In this document: in pieces, positions 27,334 through 35,603 of the stretch
How the letters are laid out: every line of letters starts with the position of its first letter
How positions within the stretch are numbered: position 1 is the stretch's first letter
Source of the DNA: Candidatus Thorarchaeota archaeon
GTDB taxonomy: Archaea > Asgardarchaeota > Thorarchaeia > Thorarchaeales > Thorarchaeaceae
Assembly: GCA_030612365.1 (NCBI GenBank)
Contig: JAUWOA010000007.1
Location: forward strand, 1 to 49,409
DNA: 49,409 nt
Direction: 5' to 3'
Notes under the pieces: generated by a model
Database searches by the model: none
What the model saw: the letters and a program-made list of their open reading frames with translations, nothing else
What the model was told of the DNA's origin: nothing
Position numbers and translations under genes: made by a program

Positions 27334-28623
27334 CTAGAAGAGATCAGGAATCAATGCCTTAGAGCCATGCAGTTTCGCTAGAAACAACGCTTTGATGGCC
27401 GTTGTCTTTGAAGGAGTGATATCAAGAACACCTACTCCCATAAGCTTACAGAGTGCAGACAATGTTGCCGCTAGCCTGTTACAGGTAGGACTGGTGAACA
27501 CATTTTTCTTCCCCAATCGAGCTTCGAGTGCGTTTCTGGTTTCTTCGATTGCACAATCACCTGCAATGAATACCCTGCCAGTTATGGAGTCGACATCCTC
27601 TCTATCGAAGCCCTTTCCCATGAGGATTGTGAATCCCCCCTTTCCTCCGTAGTCATAATGAAGCGTCTGTAGAACCATCAGCACATTTAGTTCGCACCCC
27701 TCCGGACAGAGCATCTCCTTGCCACGGATTATTCTAACATCCTCTGGCAATGCGTCGAGAATGTCACATGGATACTTCTTCTGGAATCGAGATAAATCCC
27801 CCTTCACGTTTATTTTACTCAGGTCGCCGATGCCGTTGCCATCATCACGGACAAGTGTGAGGTGTTTGACTTCGTTAATATCATAGCCAAGAATCCTGGC
27901 TCCCACTGTGTCTGTGGCCAGCGTATCTGCGCCTCCGATCAGGATGTCCAATCGGTCCAACGATTTGCTCTGGAATGGTTCAGTGCTCAGTGGATAGTGT
28001 CCATTAAAGACGGCATTGGTCCCATCAACGAGCGTATAATCCGGTCGAACTAGCGCGAAGAAATCGGCTAGTCTGCGGTGGAGATTGTAATTGTGATGGT
28101 ACCCTCTATCTTTCTGACTAGGAAATGCCATCTGATTCTTGACACCCAGAGTGACTGTACTCATAGAGTGAATCTTCAGCTTGGGCAGCGATACGTAGGT
28201 GTGCGCGTCCTGTTCATTCATGAATTTTTCAACAATGAGTTTTGGAAACTCTATTGGCTGATCGAAATGCGGTAGTTTGACACTTTCAGTGGGCTTCTCA
28301 TCCAAATAGATGGGCTTCCCACCAGTTCTCTTACACACTTCCCGATACCCTGTGAACTCGAACACAATTCGCGTCATGTTTCCCTGTGTCGAGTTTTCCA
28401 TAACAAAGACCTTGGACGCATTCAACTCGTAGAAGTAGTTAATCACCGCCTCTAAGACACTGGGATCTGTGTAGGCATAAGGCTTGAAGTCAATCGCATT
28501 CGGTTTGAGATACACCTCACCGGATGATTTGATTAGGCTTCCTTCTGGCACAGTGAGTCTGAAGACTTCTCTCACCGCGCTCAATACATCGTTCTCAATG
28601 TCTACCACAGCAACGTCAGTCAT
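27334..28623 (-). CDS. DUF362 domain protein
   Basis: This 429-residue protein has the DUF362 pattern in its first 290 residues, including the block LPKLKIHSMSTVTLGVKNQM near residue 147 and DYTLVDGTNAVFNG near residue 193. Members of this group are uncharacterised, and some carry ferredoxin domains. Here the C-terminal 140 residues have CPEGCELNVLMVLQ near residue 308 and further single cysteines, but no complete ferredoxin motif. It ends in a segment, LFLAKLHGSKALIPDLF, that is not recognised. Function is unknown. The ATG is at 28623, with the tRNA-Pro gene beyond it on the same strand. Confidence 0.75.
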   Translation of the reverse strand: MTDVAVVDIENDVLSAVREVFRLTVPEGSLIKSSGEVYLKPNAIDFKPYAYTDPSVLEAVINYFYELNASKVFVMENSTQGNMTRIVFEFTGYREVCKRTGGKPIYLDEKPTESVKLPHFDQPIEFPKLIVEKFMNEQDAHTYVSLPKLKIHSMSTVTLGVKNQMAFPSQKDRGYHHNYNLHRRLADFFALVRPDYTLVDGTNAVFNGHYPLSTEPFQSKSLDRLDILIGGADTLATDTVGARILGYDINEVKHLTLVRDDGNGIGDLSKINVKGDLSRFQKKYPCDILDALPEDVRIIRGKEMLCPEGCELNVLMVLQTLHYDYGGKGGFTILMGKGFDREDVDSITGRVFIAGDCAIEETRNALEARLGKKNVFTSPTCNRLAATLSALCKLMGVGVLDITPSKTTAIKALFLAKLHGSKALIPDLF

Positions 28624-28666
28624 ATTAGGTCAGTCATAGAATAGTAGTGGCAAGAGAAAAGGATGG

Positions 28667-28771
28667 TGGGCCGGAGGCGATTTGAACGCCCGATCCCTTG
28701 GATCCGAACCAAGAATCAATTTGGCAGGTCGCTATTAGCGGCACCTTGTTACCAAGCTAGACCACCGACCC
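28667..28771 (-). tRNA. tRNA-Pro (anticodon CGG) with apparent D-arm intron
   Basis: On the minus strand GGGTCGG pairs with CCGGCCC (one G-U pair), and the T arm is GGGCG-TTCAAAT-CGCCT. The anticodon arm CTTGG-TTCGGAT-CCAAG gives CGG, and the discriminator is A with CCA encoded at 28666-28664. The D arm does not close unless 31 nt (28719-28749) are removed, leaving GCTTGGTA joined to TGATT. The junctions fit a bulge-helix-bulge: TTGG pairs with CCAA, with bulges TA^A and AT^T. Intron placement in the D arm is non-canonical. The mature sequence resembles eukaryotic tRNA-Pro. Confidence 0.9.
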
Positions 28772-28864
28772 ATGTGCGAACTCAATCCTAGGCAGATGTC
28801 ATTTAATCATTTCGTCGTTCATCAACTGGAATGCAGTCAACCGTACAACATAAAAAAGCGCCAT

Positions 28865-29272
28865 ATGAAAACATGGCTGAGAAACATGTCACTACCTCTT
28901 AATGAAGTAAGAATGCTTTCTCGCAAAGATTTGACACAGAAGGATATAGAGTACTTCCGGGTCAAGTACGGCAAGAGGTTCGTGAGAGCATTACGTGCTG
29001 TTGAGGAAGGGAGAGTAAAAAGATACCACTTCCGCCCAAGCGACACCACTAAATGGGTTGTGCATGGTGATACTCGGGCGTACTTGCTAAGCCCTGAAGT
29101 CTTCTGTACATGTCGTTCATTCTATCAGTCAGCTGTCATTGCACGCGAAATCGACATGTGTTATCACATGCTAGCCCAGAGAATTGCAGCAATTCGCAAT
29201 CAGTACGAGGCCATTGAGTCTAGCGACCCAGAGCGTAGACGGTTATATGCACAGTGGCGAAAAGTAGGCTGA
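28865..29272 (+). CDS. SWIM-type zinc finger protein
   Basis: This protein of about 135 residues carries FCTCRSFY followed, 19 residues later, by MCYH, which together make the CxCx(n)CxH SWIM zinc motif. A basic stretch (VKRYHFRPSDTTKWVV) precedes it. Similar small archaeal SWIM proteins are found near DNA metabolism genes, but their function is unknown. The frame begins at 28772, inside the promoter of the divergent tRNA-Pro. A plus-strand TATA box (ATTTAATC, 28801) would start transcription near 28829, so ATG 28865 is the first usable start; ATG 28889 is another candidate. Confidence 0.75.
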   Translation: MKTWLRNMSLPLNEVRMLSRKDLTQKDIEYFRVKYGKRFVRALRAVEEGRVKRYHFRPSDTTKWVVHGDTRAYLLSPEVFCTCRSFYQSAVIAREIDMCYHMLAQRIAAIRNQYEAIESSDPERRRLYAQWRKVG

Positions 29273-29308
29273 TTCATCAGTCGTGCATTCTTTGATTTGA
29301 GGATAACT

Positions 29309-29333
29309 TTAAAACTCAGACCAAGTGTGGCAC
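29309..29333 (+). promoter_or_regulatory. Promoter with TATA and GCAC element
   Basis: TTAAAA starts at 29309 and GTGGCAC lies at 29327-29333, with GCAC exactly 21 nt from the first T. This is the same arrangement as at EF-1A. Transcription would begin near 29336, giving a leader of about 28 nt. Confidence 0.6.
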
Positions 29334-29363
29334 GCTAACTGAGCTAGAAGGTCGGAAGTGCGA

Positions 29364-30467
29364 ATGCCACGCTTCAATAACACCTCACGGATTATCGTGA
29401 CTGTAGTAGCCCTGATGATACTTCTGTCATCTTTTCAGCTCAACGTAAGAGCTCAAGCGCAGCTTGACCCAATTGTTGTTCTTTATGATGCAAGTCATCT
29501 TCAGCAGATTGACCCATTCGATGAGGAAGGGCTGAAGTTGATGTTTGACATGGTGAATGAGTCATCTCGATACATCGTAAGAATCAACGAGGACAATTCT
29601 CTGAATGCATCGGTTCTGAATGATGTGGACATACTGATAATATCTGATCCCGATACATCCTCTGAGTTCATGCAAGAGGAATCTTCTGCTATCGCAAAGA
29701 TGCTGGCTAATGGCAGCTCCCTTCTGGCACTGGGGAATCCCACAATCTCTCAGAATTCGACCTATTGGAGGTCCCAACCGTTTCAGGATTTAGGTGAGAA
29801 CATCGCCCTGAATACGCTCTTTGATCAAATCAACATGAGCGGAGTAAGGTTCAGTGTGAACTACACCACAGACGACCGGATTTGGGGCGATACGTTGTTC
29901 GACTGTGAACATTCCCTACACCCCAACAGCACCTGGGTACTACAGCTCGATTCCAGTACTTGGGATACAACACATCCTATCTTCAAGGACATCAACGAGC
30001 TATTCACAATGACTGCCACGCTCAAACCCATCGATGCTGCAAGCGCTGTTGCCAGGGGATATGATTCCTCTTTTGCCCAATTTAGACGAGGTCCTTACAG
30101 CTGGGGCAATGCATCGTTTCCGAACATAAGTCTGACAGAGTTTGAGGAGGCCCCGCTTTCGTATTCGGCCATCAATGGTACTCTCCCCCCATGGCTTGCA
30201 GCCTTCGAGTATAACGGGAGCAGGGTAATCGTTGCTGGGTCAACGATGATGTTCACCGGTTACAACCTTGACCTACCAGAGGCGCATTCCAATTCGGAAT
30301 CGCAGTGGTTCTACCAGGGTGATAACGCAAGGCTCTTCATGAATATGCTCGATTGGCTCTCAGCGGATTCTGCTGAGCCTCCCAGTGCAATAGTGCCCAT
30401 GTTGACGATTTCTACTGTGATACTGCTTGTTGGTATCGCTTACTACCTTATCAAGAAGATGCGGTGA
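29364..30467 (+). CDS. Secreted/membrane-anchored protein, DUF4350-like
   Basis: This 367-residue protein has a signal-like N-terminus (residues 9-28 hydrophobic, ending in AQAQ) and a C-terminal transmembrane segment at about residues 344-363 followed by KKMR. The outer part has many N-x-S/T sequons, so it is probably glycosylated and exposed. The fold resembles a class I glutamine-amidotransferase-like domain (VVLYDASHLQQIDPFDEEG, VDILIISDPDTSSEF, MLANGSSLLALGNP), as in DUF4350-type proteins, but without a recognisable catalytic cysteine. A role in the cell envelope is plausible but unproven. ATG 29364 is preferred to GTG 29358. Confidence 0.65.
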   Translation: MPRFNNTSRIIVTVVALMILLSSFQLNVRAQAQLDPIVVLYDASHLQQIDPFDEEGLKLMFDMVNESSRYIVRINEDNSLNASVLNDVDILIISDPDTSSEFMQEESSAIAKMLANGSSLLALGNPTISQNSTYWRSQPFQDLGENIALNTLFDQINMSGVRFSVNYTTDDRIWGDTLFDCEHSLHPNSTWVLQLDSSTWDTTHPIFKDINELFTMTATLKPIDAASAVARGYDSSFAQFRRGPYSWGNASFPNISLTEFEEAPLSYSAINGTLPPWLAAFEYNGSRVIVAGSTMMFTGYNLDLPEAHSNSESQWFYQGDNARLFMNMLDWLSADSAEPPSAIVPMLTISTVILLVGIAYYLIKKMR

Positions 30468-30471
30468 AAAA

Positions 30472-31092
30472 TCACCATTCAGGCTTCTCTACGCCCCGCC
30501 TGTCCAAATTCGCTTCGATGGTTTCCTTAAGCTGTGAGATATTAACACGCTTGGATGCAGATATCGGCACAATCTGAGGCTCTGCGTCTGGCACAACCTC
30601 TCTAAGCTTCATCTCTAAATAGTCGAGCTCGTGGGATATCCTGCTTTTCTTGACTTTGTCAATTTTGTTTGCAGCCACAACTATGCCTGAGGAAATCTCG
30701 GATAAGAAACCGTAGAATTCGATATCAACAGGAATCTCACCACGTTTATCCCATCTCTCGACAAGCACTCTAAACAGGGATACATCTACAATCAGGATTG
30801 CCACAGCTATTTTCTTCCCCCATTCCTCAAGCCTGTGAATGACCGTAGTCTTCGTTTCTTCTATTGTCGTCTTGCTTTGACCTGCCATGTGACCAAAGCC
30901 TGCCATGTCAGCTAGAATGACTGGACCAAGGTCTATGAGAAACTCCCAGCGCGTGCTTCCGGGGCGCTTGCCAACCCGAACTCGCTTGCCAGTCAGTGCC
31001 CGTATGGTGCTGCTTTTTCCTACATTGCTTCTGCCAGCGAATACTATCAGCGGTTTTCCACCCTTAATCTTGGCACGGCTTCGTTCTTGCAT
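30472..31092 (-). CDS. engB: EngB/YihA-type GTP-binding protein
   Basis: This 206-residue GTPase has G1 GRSNVGKSS near residue 20, G3 DMAGFG near residue 62, G4 NKID near residue 142, and a G5-type SAS near residue 178. The pattern matches EngB, which in bacteria helps large-subunit assembly; archaeal members are less studied. The usual DxPG of G3 is DMAG here. The start is ATG 31092. The frame upstream is closed by a stop, and neighbouring short frames look unrelated. The gene is convergent with the envelope protein at 29364, leaving only 4 nt between. Confidence 0.85.
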   Translation of the reverse strand: MQERSRAKIKGGKPLIVFAGRSNVGKSSTIRALTGKRVRVGKRPGSTRWEFLIDLGPVILADMAGFGHMAGQSKTTIEETKTTVIHRLEEWGKKIAVAILIVDVSLFRVLVERWDKRGEIPVDIEFYGFLSEISSGIVVAANKIDKVKKSRISHELDYLEMKLREVVPDAEPQIVPISASKRVNISQLKETIEANLDRRGVEKPEW

Positions 31093-31285
31093 TCTCTCTC
31101 TTCGCCTTTGCTATTTCTCTCAGGAGTGCGGGTCGTTTATGTCGTAGAATAATCGATGCAGTCGACGACCCTACTCCTGCGTCCCAGAACTCCGGGCACA
31201 GTTATCTCCGGAATCTCAGTAAAAGGTGTAATTCGCTGGGGTGAAATACAATTGTGTATCTCTTCATTGAGGGACGCAAACATGC

Positions 31286-31537
31286 TCATCTAGAGGACTT
31301 CCTCTCCTTCAGATGCTGAATCTCGTTTATCAAGATACGCATGTCAGTTCTAAGTGTAATCTCCACTTCATCCATTCTGGACTCAAGATCACGCACAACG
31401 CCGTCGATTGAACCGCATTCAGTTGCGAACTCATCAACTGTCATCTGTAATGCTGCCATGTTGGAAATATGCGCTGCAACATTATCAAAGGCAGAACGAA
31501 TTATTTCGTGACAGTCACTGGGAGGAGATTCTCCCAT
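31286..31537 (-). CDS. Hypothetical coiled-coil protein
   Basis: This 83-residue protein is mainly helical with heptad-like spacing, most clearly in DGVVRDLESRMDEVEITLRT and the following residues up to the C-terminus KERKSSR. No family is recognised. It follows the 37-residue membrane protein by three bases and has GAGGAG before its ATG. The pair therefore looks like a two-gene operon, in which the coiled coil could bind the membrane partner. This is inference from position only. Confidence 0.6.
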   Translation of the reverse strand: MGESPPSDCHEIIRSAFDNVAAHISNMAALQMTVDEFATECGSIDGVVRDLESRMDEVEITLRTDMRILINEIQHLKERKSSR

Positions 31538-31540
31538 CGC

Positions 31541-31654
31541 CTACTCCTCTTCTTGAGTTTCACCATAGACTGTGTAGCCGAGAATCATAATTAGCACTAC
31601 AATGCCGAGTATCTTTAGGGCGACATCAACTATTGGAATTAAATCGGCTTGCAT
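31541..31654 (-). CDS. 37-residue single-pass membrane microprotein
   Basis: A short open frame from ATG 31654 to TAG 31541 encodes 37 residues: a start MQADLIPIVD, a hydrophobic helix (VALKILGIVVLIMILGYTVY) and the acidic tail GETQEEE. The composition is what a small single-pass membrane protein would show. The tail codons contain the ribosome binding site of the downstream coiled-coil gene, three bases further on. It was too short for ordinary ORF calling. The function is unknown. Confidence 0.6.
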   Translation of the reverse strand: MQADLIPIVDVALKILGIVVLIMILGYTVYGETQEEE

Positions 31655-31734
31655 GGTAATCCTGTGCCCTCGGAATAGGTCGGCTTATAATAATTACTGA
31701 TAGACAATATCCGAACTACAGGATAATGCTTTGT

Positions 31735-31989
31735 CTATGCGGCTTCTGCTTTGCGCTTTTCATAGAATTTGTCTATGAAAGACCCATAGACATCTACAGG
31801 TTCAGTTAGTTCGTTGACTTCATCTATTGCCATCTCAAGCCCACAGAATCCGCATTTGACTGTAGCTATAATTTTGGCACGATATAGCTCTATCTTGATG
31901 GAGGTGTTACCACACTCCGGACACGGGTAGACGTCCGGAATACGCTTTTGAGGTCGTCGACGCACCTTCTGCCTTCGTCTTCTACCCAT
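31735..31989 (-). CDS. elf1: Elf1-type transcription elongation factor (zinc ribbon)
   Basis: This 84-residue protein has a basic N-terminus (MGRRRRQKVRRRPQKR), a four-cysteine zinc ribbon (CPECG...CGFCG) and the tail DEVNELTEPVDVYGSFID, which is the Elf1/ELOF1 pattern. Elf1 binds elongating RNA polymerase II in eukaryotes and is found in some archaeal lineages, including Asgard. The ATG at 31989 follows a gap with no visible gene. The length is close to that of eukaryotic Elf1. Confidence 0.92.
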   Translation of the reverse strand: MGRRRRQKVRRRPQKRIPDVYPCPECGNTSIKIELYRAKIIATVKCGFCGLEMAIDEVNELTEPVDVYGSFIDKFYEKRKAEAA

Positions 31990-32082
31990 ATTGAATCACC
32001 ATTTGCCTATTTCACACAGACCGCGGATGGGCCCTGAAAGAAACTGAGCGGGTTCTGCGACGCCAGTTTTCATTTAAGCATT

Positions 32083-32433
32083 ATGTTAGGTCAACCATCA
32101 CTAGATGAAATCAATGACCTAAATGTTGAACGTTCAAAACCAAGCAAGTCTTACACACAGAAGCTTTCTTATCTCAGCATACTTCGCCATGAAACTATGT
32201 CAGGTCTCTCAAGAAACGCTCAGTGCGTATTGCGCATCCTGGAGTTGTCAGAGTCAATGTTAACTTCTGAGATTCTGGAAGCTGCAAGACAGCCCGAGTA
32301 TGTGGATCTCTGTGCAGACTGTGCTGGAGGCGACGCATTCATTGCAGCTGCGAGCCAGTTAGCGAATCAAGGCCTGATAACCAAGAAGTTCGGCAAGGGC
32401 GGCTACCGCTGGCATCTTGTGGGGGCGAAGTAG
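32083..32433 (+). CDS. Small winged-helix-like protein, hypothetical
   Basis: This 116-residue protein has no confident family. The part after about residue 39 (MSGLSRNAQCVLRILELSES, then SEILEAARQ, and QGLITKKFGKGGYRWHLV at the end) looks like a winged helix with a C-terminal wing. Three cysteines (LCADCAGG) lie in the middle. ATG 32197 is a second possible start, because a TATA-like box at 32074 overlaps the upstream ATG region. The cysteine desulfurase begins immediately after the stop, so the two are probably cotranscribed. Confidence 0.55.
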   Translation: MLGQPSLDEINDLNVERSKPSKSYTQKLSYLSILRHETMSGLSRNAQCVLRILELSESMLTSEILEAARQPEYVDLCADCAGGDAFIAAASQLANQGLITKKFGKGGYRWHLVGAK

Positions 32434-33672
32434 TTGGACGTAGCAAGAATACGCGAGGATTTTCCTGTCTTAAAGCGCATAATCAATGGCCATCCACTCG
32501 TTTACCTTGATAGCGCATGCATGTCACTGAAGCCTTTGCAGGTAATTGCTGCTATGCGTGAGTACTATGAACAGTATCCAGCTTGTGCTGGTCGAAGTAT
32601 CCACAAGCTTGGCGAGGAAGCATCGAATGCATACTCTGCAGCACGATCCAAAATTGCCGATTTCATCAATACTGCTGAGCCCGAGGAGTGTATCTGGACG
32701 AGAAATGCAACCGAATCGTTGAATATGGTGGCCAGTTCAGTGAAGCTTCCGAAGGGCTCGAAAATAGTCACTACTACCCTAGAGCATCACAGTGGATCGT
32801 TGCCATTTGTGGAGCGCGCACGAAGAGATAATCTAAAGATTGAGATAATTGAAGCCAAAGATGATGGCACGTTCGACATTGAGGACTGGAAAAGCGTCAT
32901 AGACACTAATACCAGTTTGATTTCAGTAGTCCATTCATCCAATGTGACCGGCACTGTTGCCCCAATGAAGGAGATTGTCGAGATAGCTCATGACCGGGGC
33001 GCGTTAGTCATGTCCGATGACGCCCAGTACGCCCCACACCATCCTCTGGATGTGCAGGATTTGGATGTCGATTTTTCAGCTATCTCAGTTCACAAGATGT
33101 GTGGACCCACCGGTGTAGGAGTTCTCTATGGAAAGATGGGTCTTCTGAAGTCAATGGACATGTTTCTGGTTGGAGGCGATACCGTGGCTGACGTCAGGTA
33201 CGTTGATGGCAAGATTGTTCCCGAATACTTGCCTCCGCCAGAGAAATTTGAAGCCGGGCTGCAGAATTATGCGGGGGCTATTGGTGCAGGAGCAGCTGCT
33301 GATTACCTCCAATCGATTGGGATGCACAACATAGAGCTTCATGAAAGGAATCTTCTGAGTTTCATGTTGAAATCCCTGAAGGAGCTGGATAATGTCACAA
33401 TCTTCGGAACGGATGACATCCACATCAAGACTGGACTTGTTGCTTTCATGGTCAGCACAGTGAACACTGCGCATGATGTGGCCGGCTACCTCAGTGATTC
33501 ATACGGCATAATGCTGAGGTCTGGTGCGCACTGCACTCATCCTTACCACTACCAGATGGGAATACCTCCTTCGAAAGGGACCAACAGGGCTTCGGTCTAC
33601 CTCTACAATAACAGAAAGGACGTGGAAGCATTCATAGAGGGATTGCATGCGCTGATTGAAGCAAGTTCCTAA
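32434..33672 (+). CDS. Class V aminotransferase, SufS-like cysteine desulfurase
   Basis: This pyridoxal-phosphate enzyme of 412 residues resembles SufS/Csd. The lysine that binds PLP is in SAISVHKMCGPTGVG near residue 215, the VVHSSNVTGT segment near residue 168 is typical, and the catalytic cysteine is in RSGAHCTHPYHYQMG near residue 360. It would release sulfur from cysteine for iron-sulfur cluster or other sulfur transfer. SufBCD genes are not adjacent. The start is TTG, directly at the stop of the preceding gene. Convergent overlap with the RPA gene is four bases. Confidence 0.85.
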   Translation: MDVARIREDFPVLKRIINGHPLVYLDSACMSLKPLQVIAAMREYYEQYPACAGRSIHKLGEEASNAYSAARSKIADFINTAEPEECIWTRNATESLNMVASSVKLPKGSKIVTTTLEHHSGSLPFVERARRDNLKIEIIEAKDDGTFDIEDWKSVIDTNTSLISVVHSSNVTGTVAPMKEIVEIAHDRGALVMSDDAQYAPHHPLDVQDLDVDFSAISVHKMCGPTGVGVLYGKMGLLKSMDMFLVGGDTVADVRYVDGKIVPEYLPPPEKFEAGLQNYAGAIGAGAAADYLQSIGMHNIELHERNLLSFMLKSLKELDNVTIFGTDDIHIKTGLVAFMVSTVNTAHDVAGYLSDSYGIMLRSGAHCTHPYHYQMGIPPSKGTNRASVYLYNNRKDVEAFIEGLHALIEASS

Positions 33673-35450
33673 TCCAGCATATCTGCGACATTCTGCTTCA
33701 TTCGTTTGATCTCTTCAACGGGATCTGCAAAATCAAGACCATTCGCGGCTATGTCCACAGAGTCTTTGTACTTAGTCACACGTCCTTGAATCGCAATGTA
33801 TCGTCCAAGCATTTTGTCAGTGTTTTGCTCTATTGGTGCTTGGTTGTTTCCCGATTTTGAAATGAGATCGAATGCCTCTTGGGCTGTCATCTGCAGGAGT
33901 TTTTCACCTGTTTCACCAAAGAGAGTAACTCGAATAGAACCGGAACCATCGTCTAAAGTGACCTTGTACAGCATTCTGGGCTCTGGTTTCTTAACCTCGC
34001 CGCAGACGCTGCAGATGTACTTGCCATCTCTATCTTCGACCTTCTTCCTACAACTCGGGCAAGCTTGGTACACAGGACTTACCTGACCAACCCCTACAAC
34101 TATGCCACAGACCTCTACAGTTTGTCCTTCGCTCTCCGCATCTATGTCGCCAATCATGACTCTTCCTGCGCTAGTTATCGTTTCCAAAGACACTCCCGAG
34201 AGGTCAAGCTTTGCCAGTTTCGAACCCTTGGGATTAATTTCAATCTCAGCACGGCGTCCCACATGAAATTCTATGCCCCCCCTGAAACCATCCTTCACGT
34301 AGCCATGTTTGATTCTGATGACATTGTCCTCCTGCAAATCCTCTATCTTGTCAACATCATCATTCCAAAATGTGACCCGTGTGGTCCCCGACTCATCGGC
34401 AACAACAAGATTCTGAACTTTGCCCTCTTTTCCATCCCTTTCAAAGGTCTTGGCCGGGAAGATCCTGGCCACTTTGCCCTCAATGTCGACATCACGCATA
34501 TCTACTGTCAGTTTCGAGATGTTCTTCCTGCCAAGTGGCTCTGAGGTAGGCGCTCCTACACTCACTTCCACTGCATCGATTTTTTCCTTTAGATTTCTTT
34601 CAACTCTCGAGGCTCTGGTGGTATGGAACTCGACATCTCCGTAGCGACCAGCCTTGGTGCGGCCGCCCGTGACTCTGATGACCTCACCTTCCTTAGCATC
34701 TTGCATATCTTCCGCATACTGGTCCCAAAATACAAGTCTGGCACTGCCCGTTTCATCAGCGCCAATGATGCTCAACACCTTGCCCTCACTGCCATCGCTT
34801 TTACGGGTGAATGTGGATAGATTGAAAATTCTACCAATTTTCACCAACAGATTCACATCAAACACCCCATCCTGAAGGTCATTCATTTTGGCAGTCTGCG
34901 ATTCAGGCACATCAAACTCTAGACCTTCCACCTCGTGATCATCAATGATTCTAATATTCCCCATGCGACCAAGGTTGAGTTCAAGCGCGTCGCGCATTCC
35001 CTTTTTCACATAGGCACCTCTTATCTGAACCACATCGCCAACATTGATTGCCCCCTCAGACACTGGTACTGTTTGGTCGTCCCACATAGCGATTCTGATT
35101 CTTCCAGTTTCATCTGCGACCACTATGCTGGCGACCTTTCCTTCTCCGCCGCCGGATCGAGAAAATGTTCTGACTGTACCAACATTGACAACCTTTGCAG
35201 TTAGGGCTACATTTCTAGTATCCTCGGATATGTCTTTGATTGTCAGGCGTGCTTTGGGAGATACTTGATGAAGATCAATACCAAGTTCACGTGCGACAAT
35301 CATTGCTGCAGATTCGTCGTTAACAACCTCAGGACCCAACTCTTGGCGTTTTTCTTCGATGAACTTCAAGATGTCCTTGCGTTCATACTCGGACTTGTGT
35401 TTCAAAATGAGTTGAATTGTTTCTTCAAGCGTGAGCACTTCTATTACCAT
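33669..35450 (-). CDS. Replication protein A, multi-OB-fold single-strand DNA-binding protein
   Basis: RPA coats single-stranded DNA in replication and repair. The protein has about four OB folds, recognised from repeated blocks such as GEGKVASIVVADETGRIRIAMW, GKVLSIIGADETGSARLVFW and GKVQNLVVADESGTTRVTFW. A zinc finger (CPSCRKK...ICSVCGE) lies in the last domain, as in archaeal and eukaryotic RPA. The N-terminus (VIEVLTLEETIQLILKHK) is helical. The frame runs to ATG 35471; I start at ATG 35450, but 35471 is also possible. It is divergent from PolD, with a TATA box at 35501-35508. Confidence 0.92.
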   Translation of the reverse strand: MVIEVLTLEETIQLILKHKSEYERKDILKFIEEKRQELGPEVVNDESAAMIVARELGIDLHQVSPKARLTIKDISEDTRNVALTAKVVNVGTVRTFSRSGGGEGKVASIVVADETGRIRIAMWDDQTVPVSEGAINVGDVVQIRGAYVKKGMRDALELNLGRMGNIRIIDDHEVEGLEFDVPESQTAKMNDLQDGVFDVNLLVKIGRIFNLSTFTRKSDGSEGKVLSIIGADETGSARLVFWDQYAEDMQDAKEGEVIRVTGGRTKAGRYGDVEFHTTRASRVERNLKEKIDAVEVSVGAPTSEPLGRKNISKLTVDMRDVDIEGKVARIFPAKTFERDGKEGKVQNLVVADESGTTRVTFWNDDVDKIEDLQEDNVIRIKHGYVKDGFRGGIEFHVGRRAEIEINPKGSKLAKLDLSGVSLETITSAGRVMIGDIDAESEGQTVEVCGIVVGVGQVSPVYQACPSCRKKVEDRDGKYICSVCGEVKKPEPRMLYKVTLDDGSGSIRVTLFGETGEKLLQMTAQEAFDLISKSGNNQAPIEQNTDKMLGRYIAIQGRVTKYKDSVDIAANGLDFADPVEEIKRMKQNVADMLD

Positions 35451-35603
35451 CCAGTTGCTGGGTTGTTGCATCCACTCGATACAACGTTTCAGCTTGCATC
35501 CTATAAAGTAGTATGCTCAATCCTACCGAGCTGGATCGATTAATCGGCTGTTGACAGGCCGAAACATAAATGACCACTGCCGACAACAGAGAGATGACAA
35601 CTT

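Noticed and set aside
31093-31293. Several competing short ORFs upstream of engB, including plus-strand 31156-31293 (45 codons) and a 51-codon minus-strand frame starting near 31284
   Set aside because: They conflict on both strands, none has a good ribosome binding site, and no family is recognised. The gap holds nothing I can support.
35472-35603. A replication origin between RPA and PolD
   Set aside because: The gap contains a short hairpin and two TATA boxes, but no origin-recognition-box repeats or Cdc6/Orc1 gene, so an origin is not supported.
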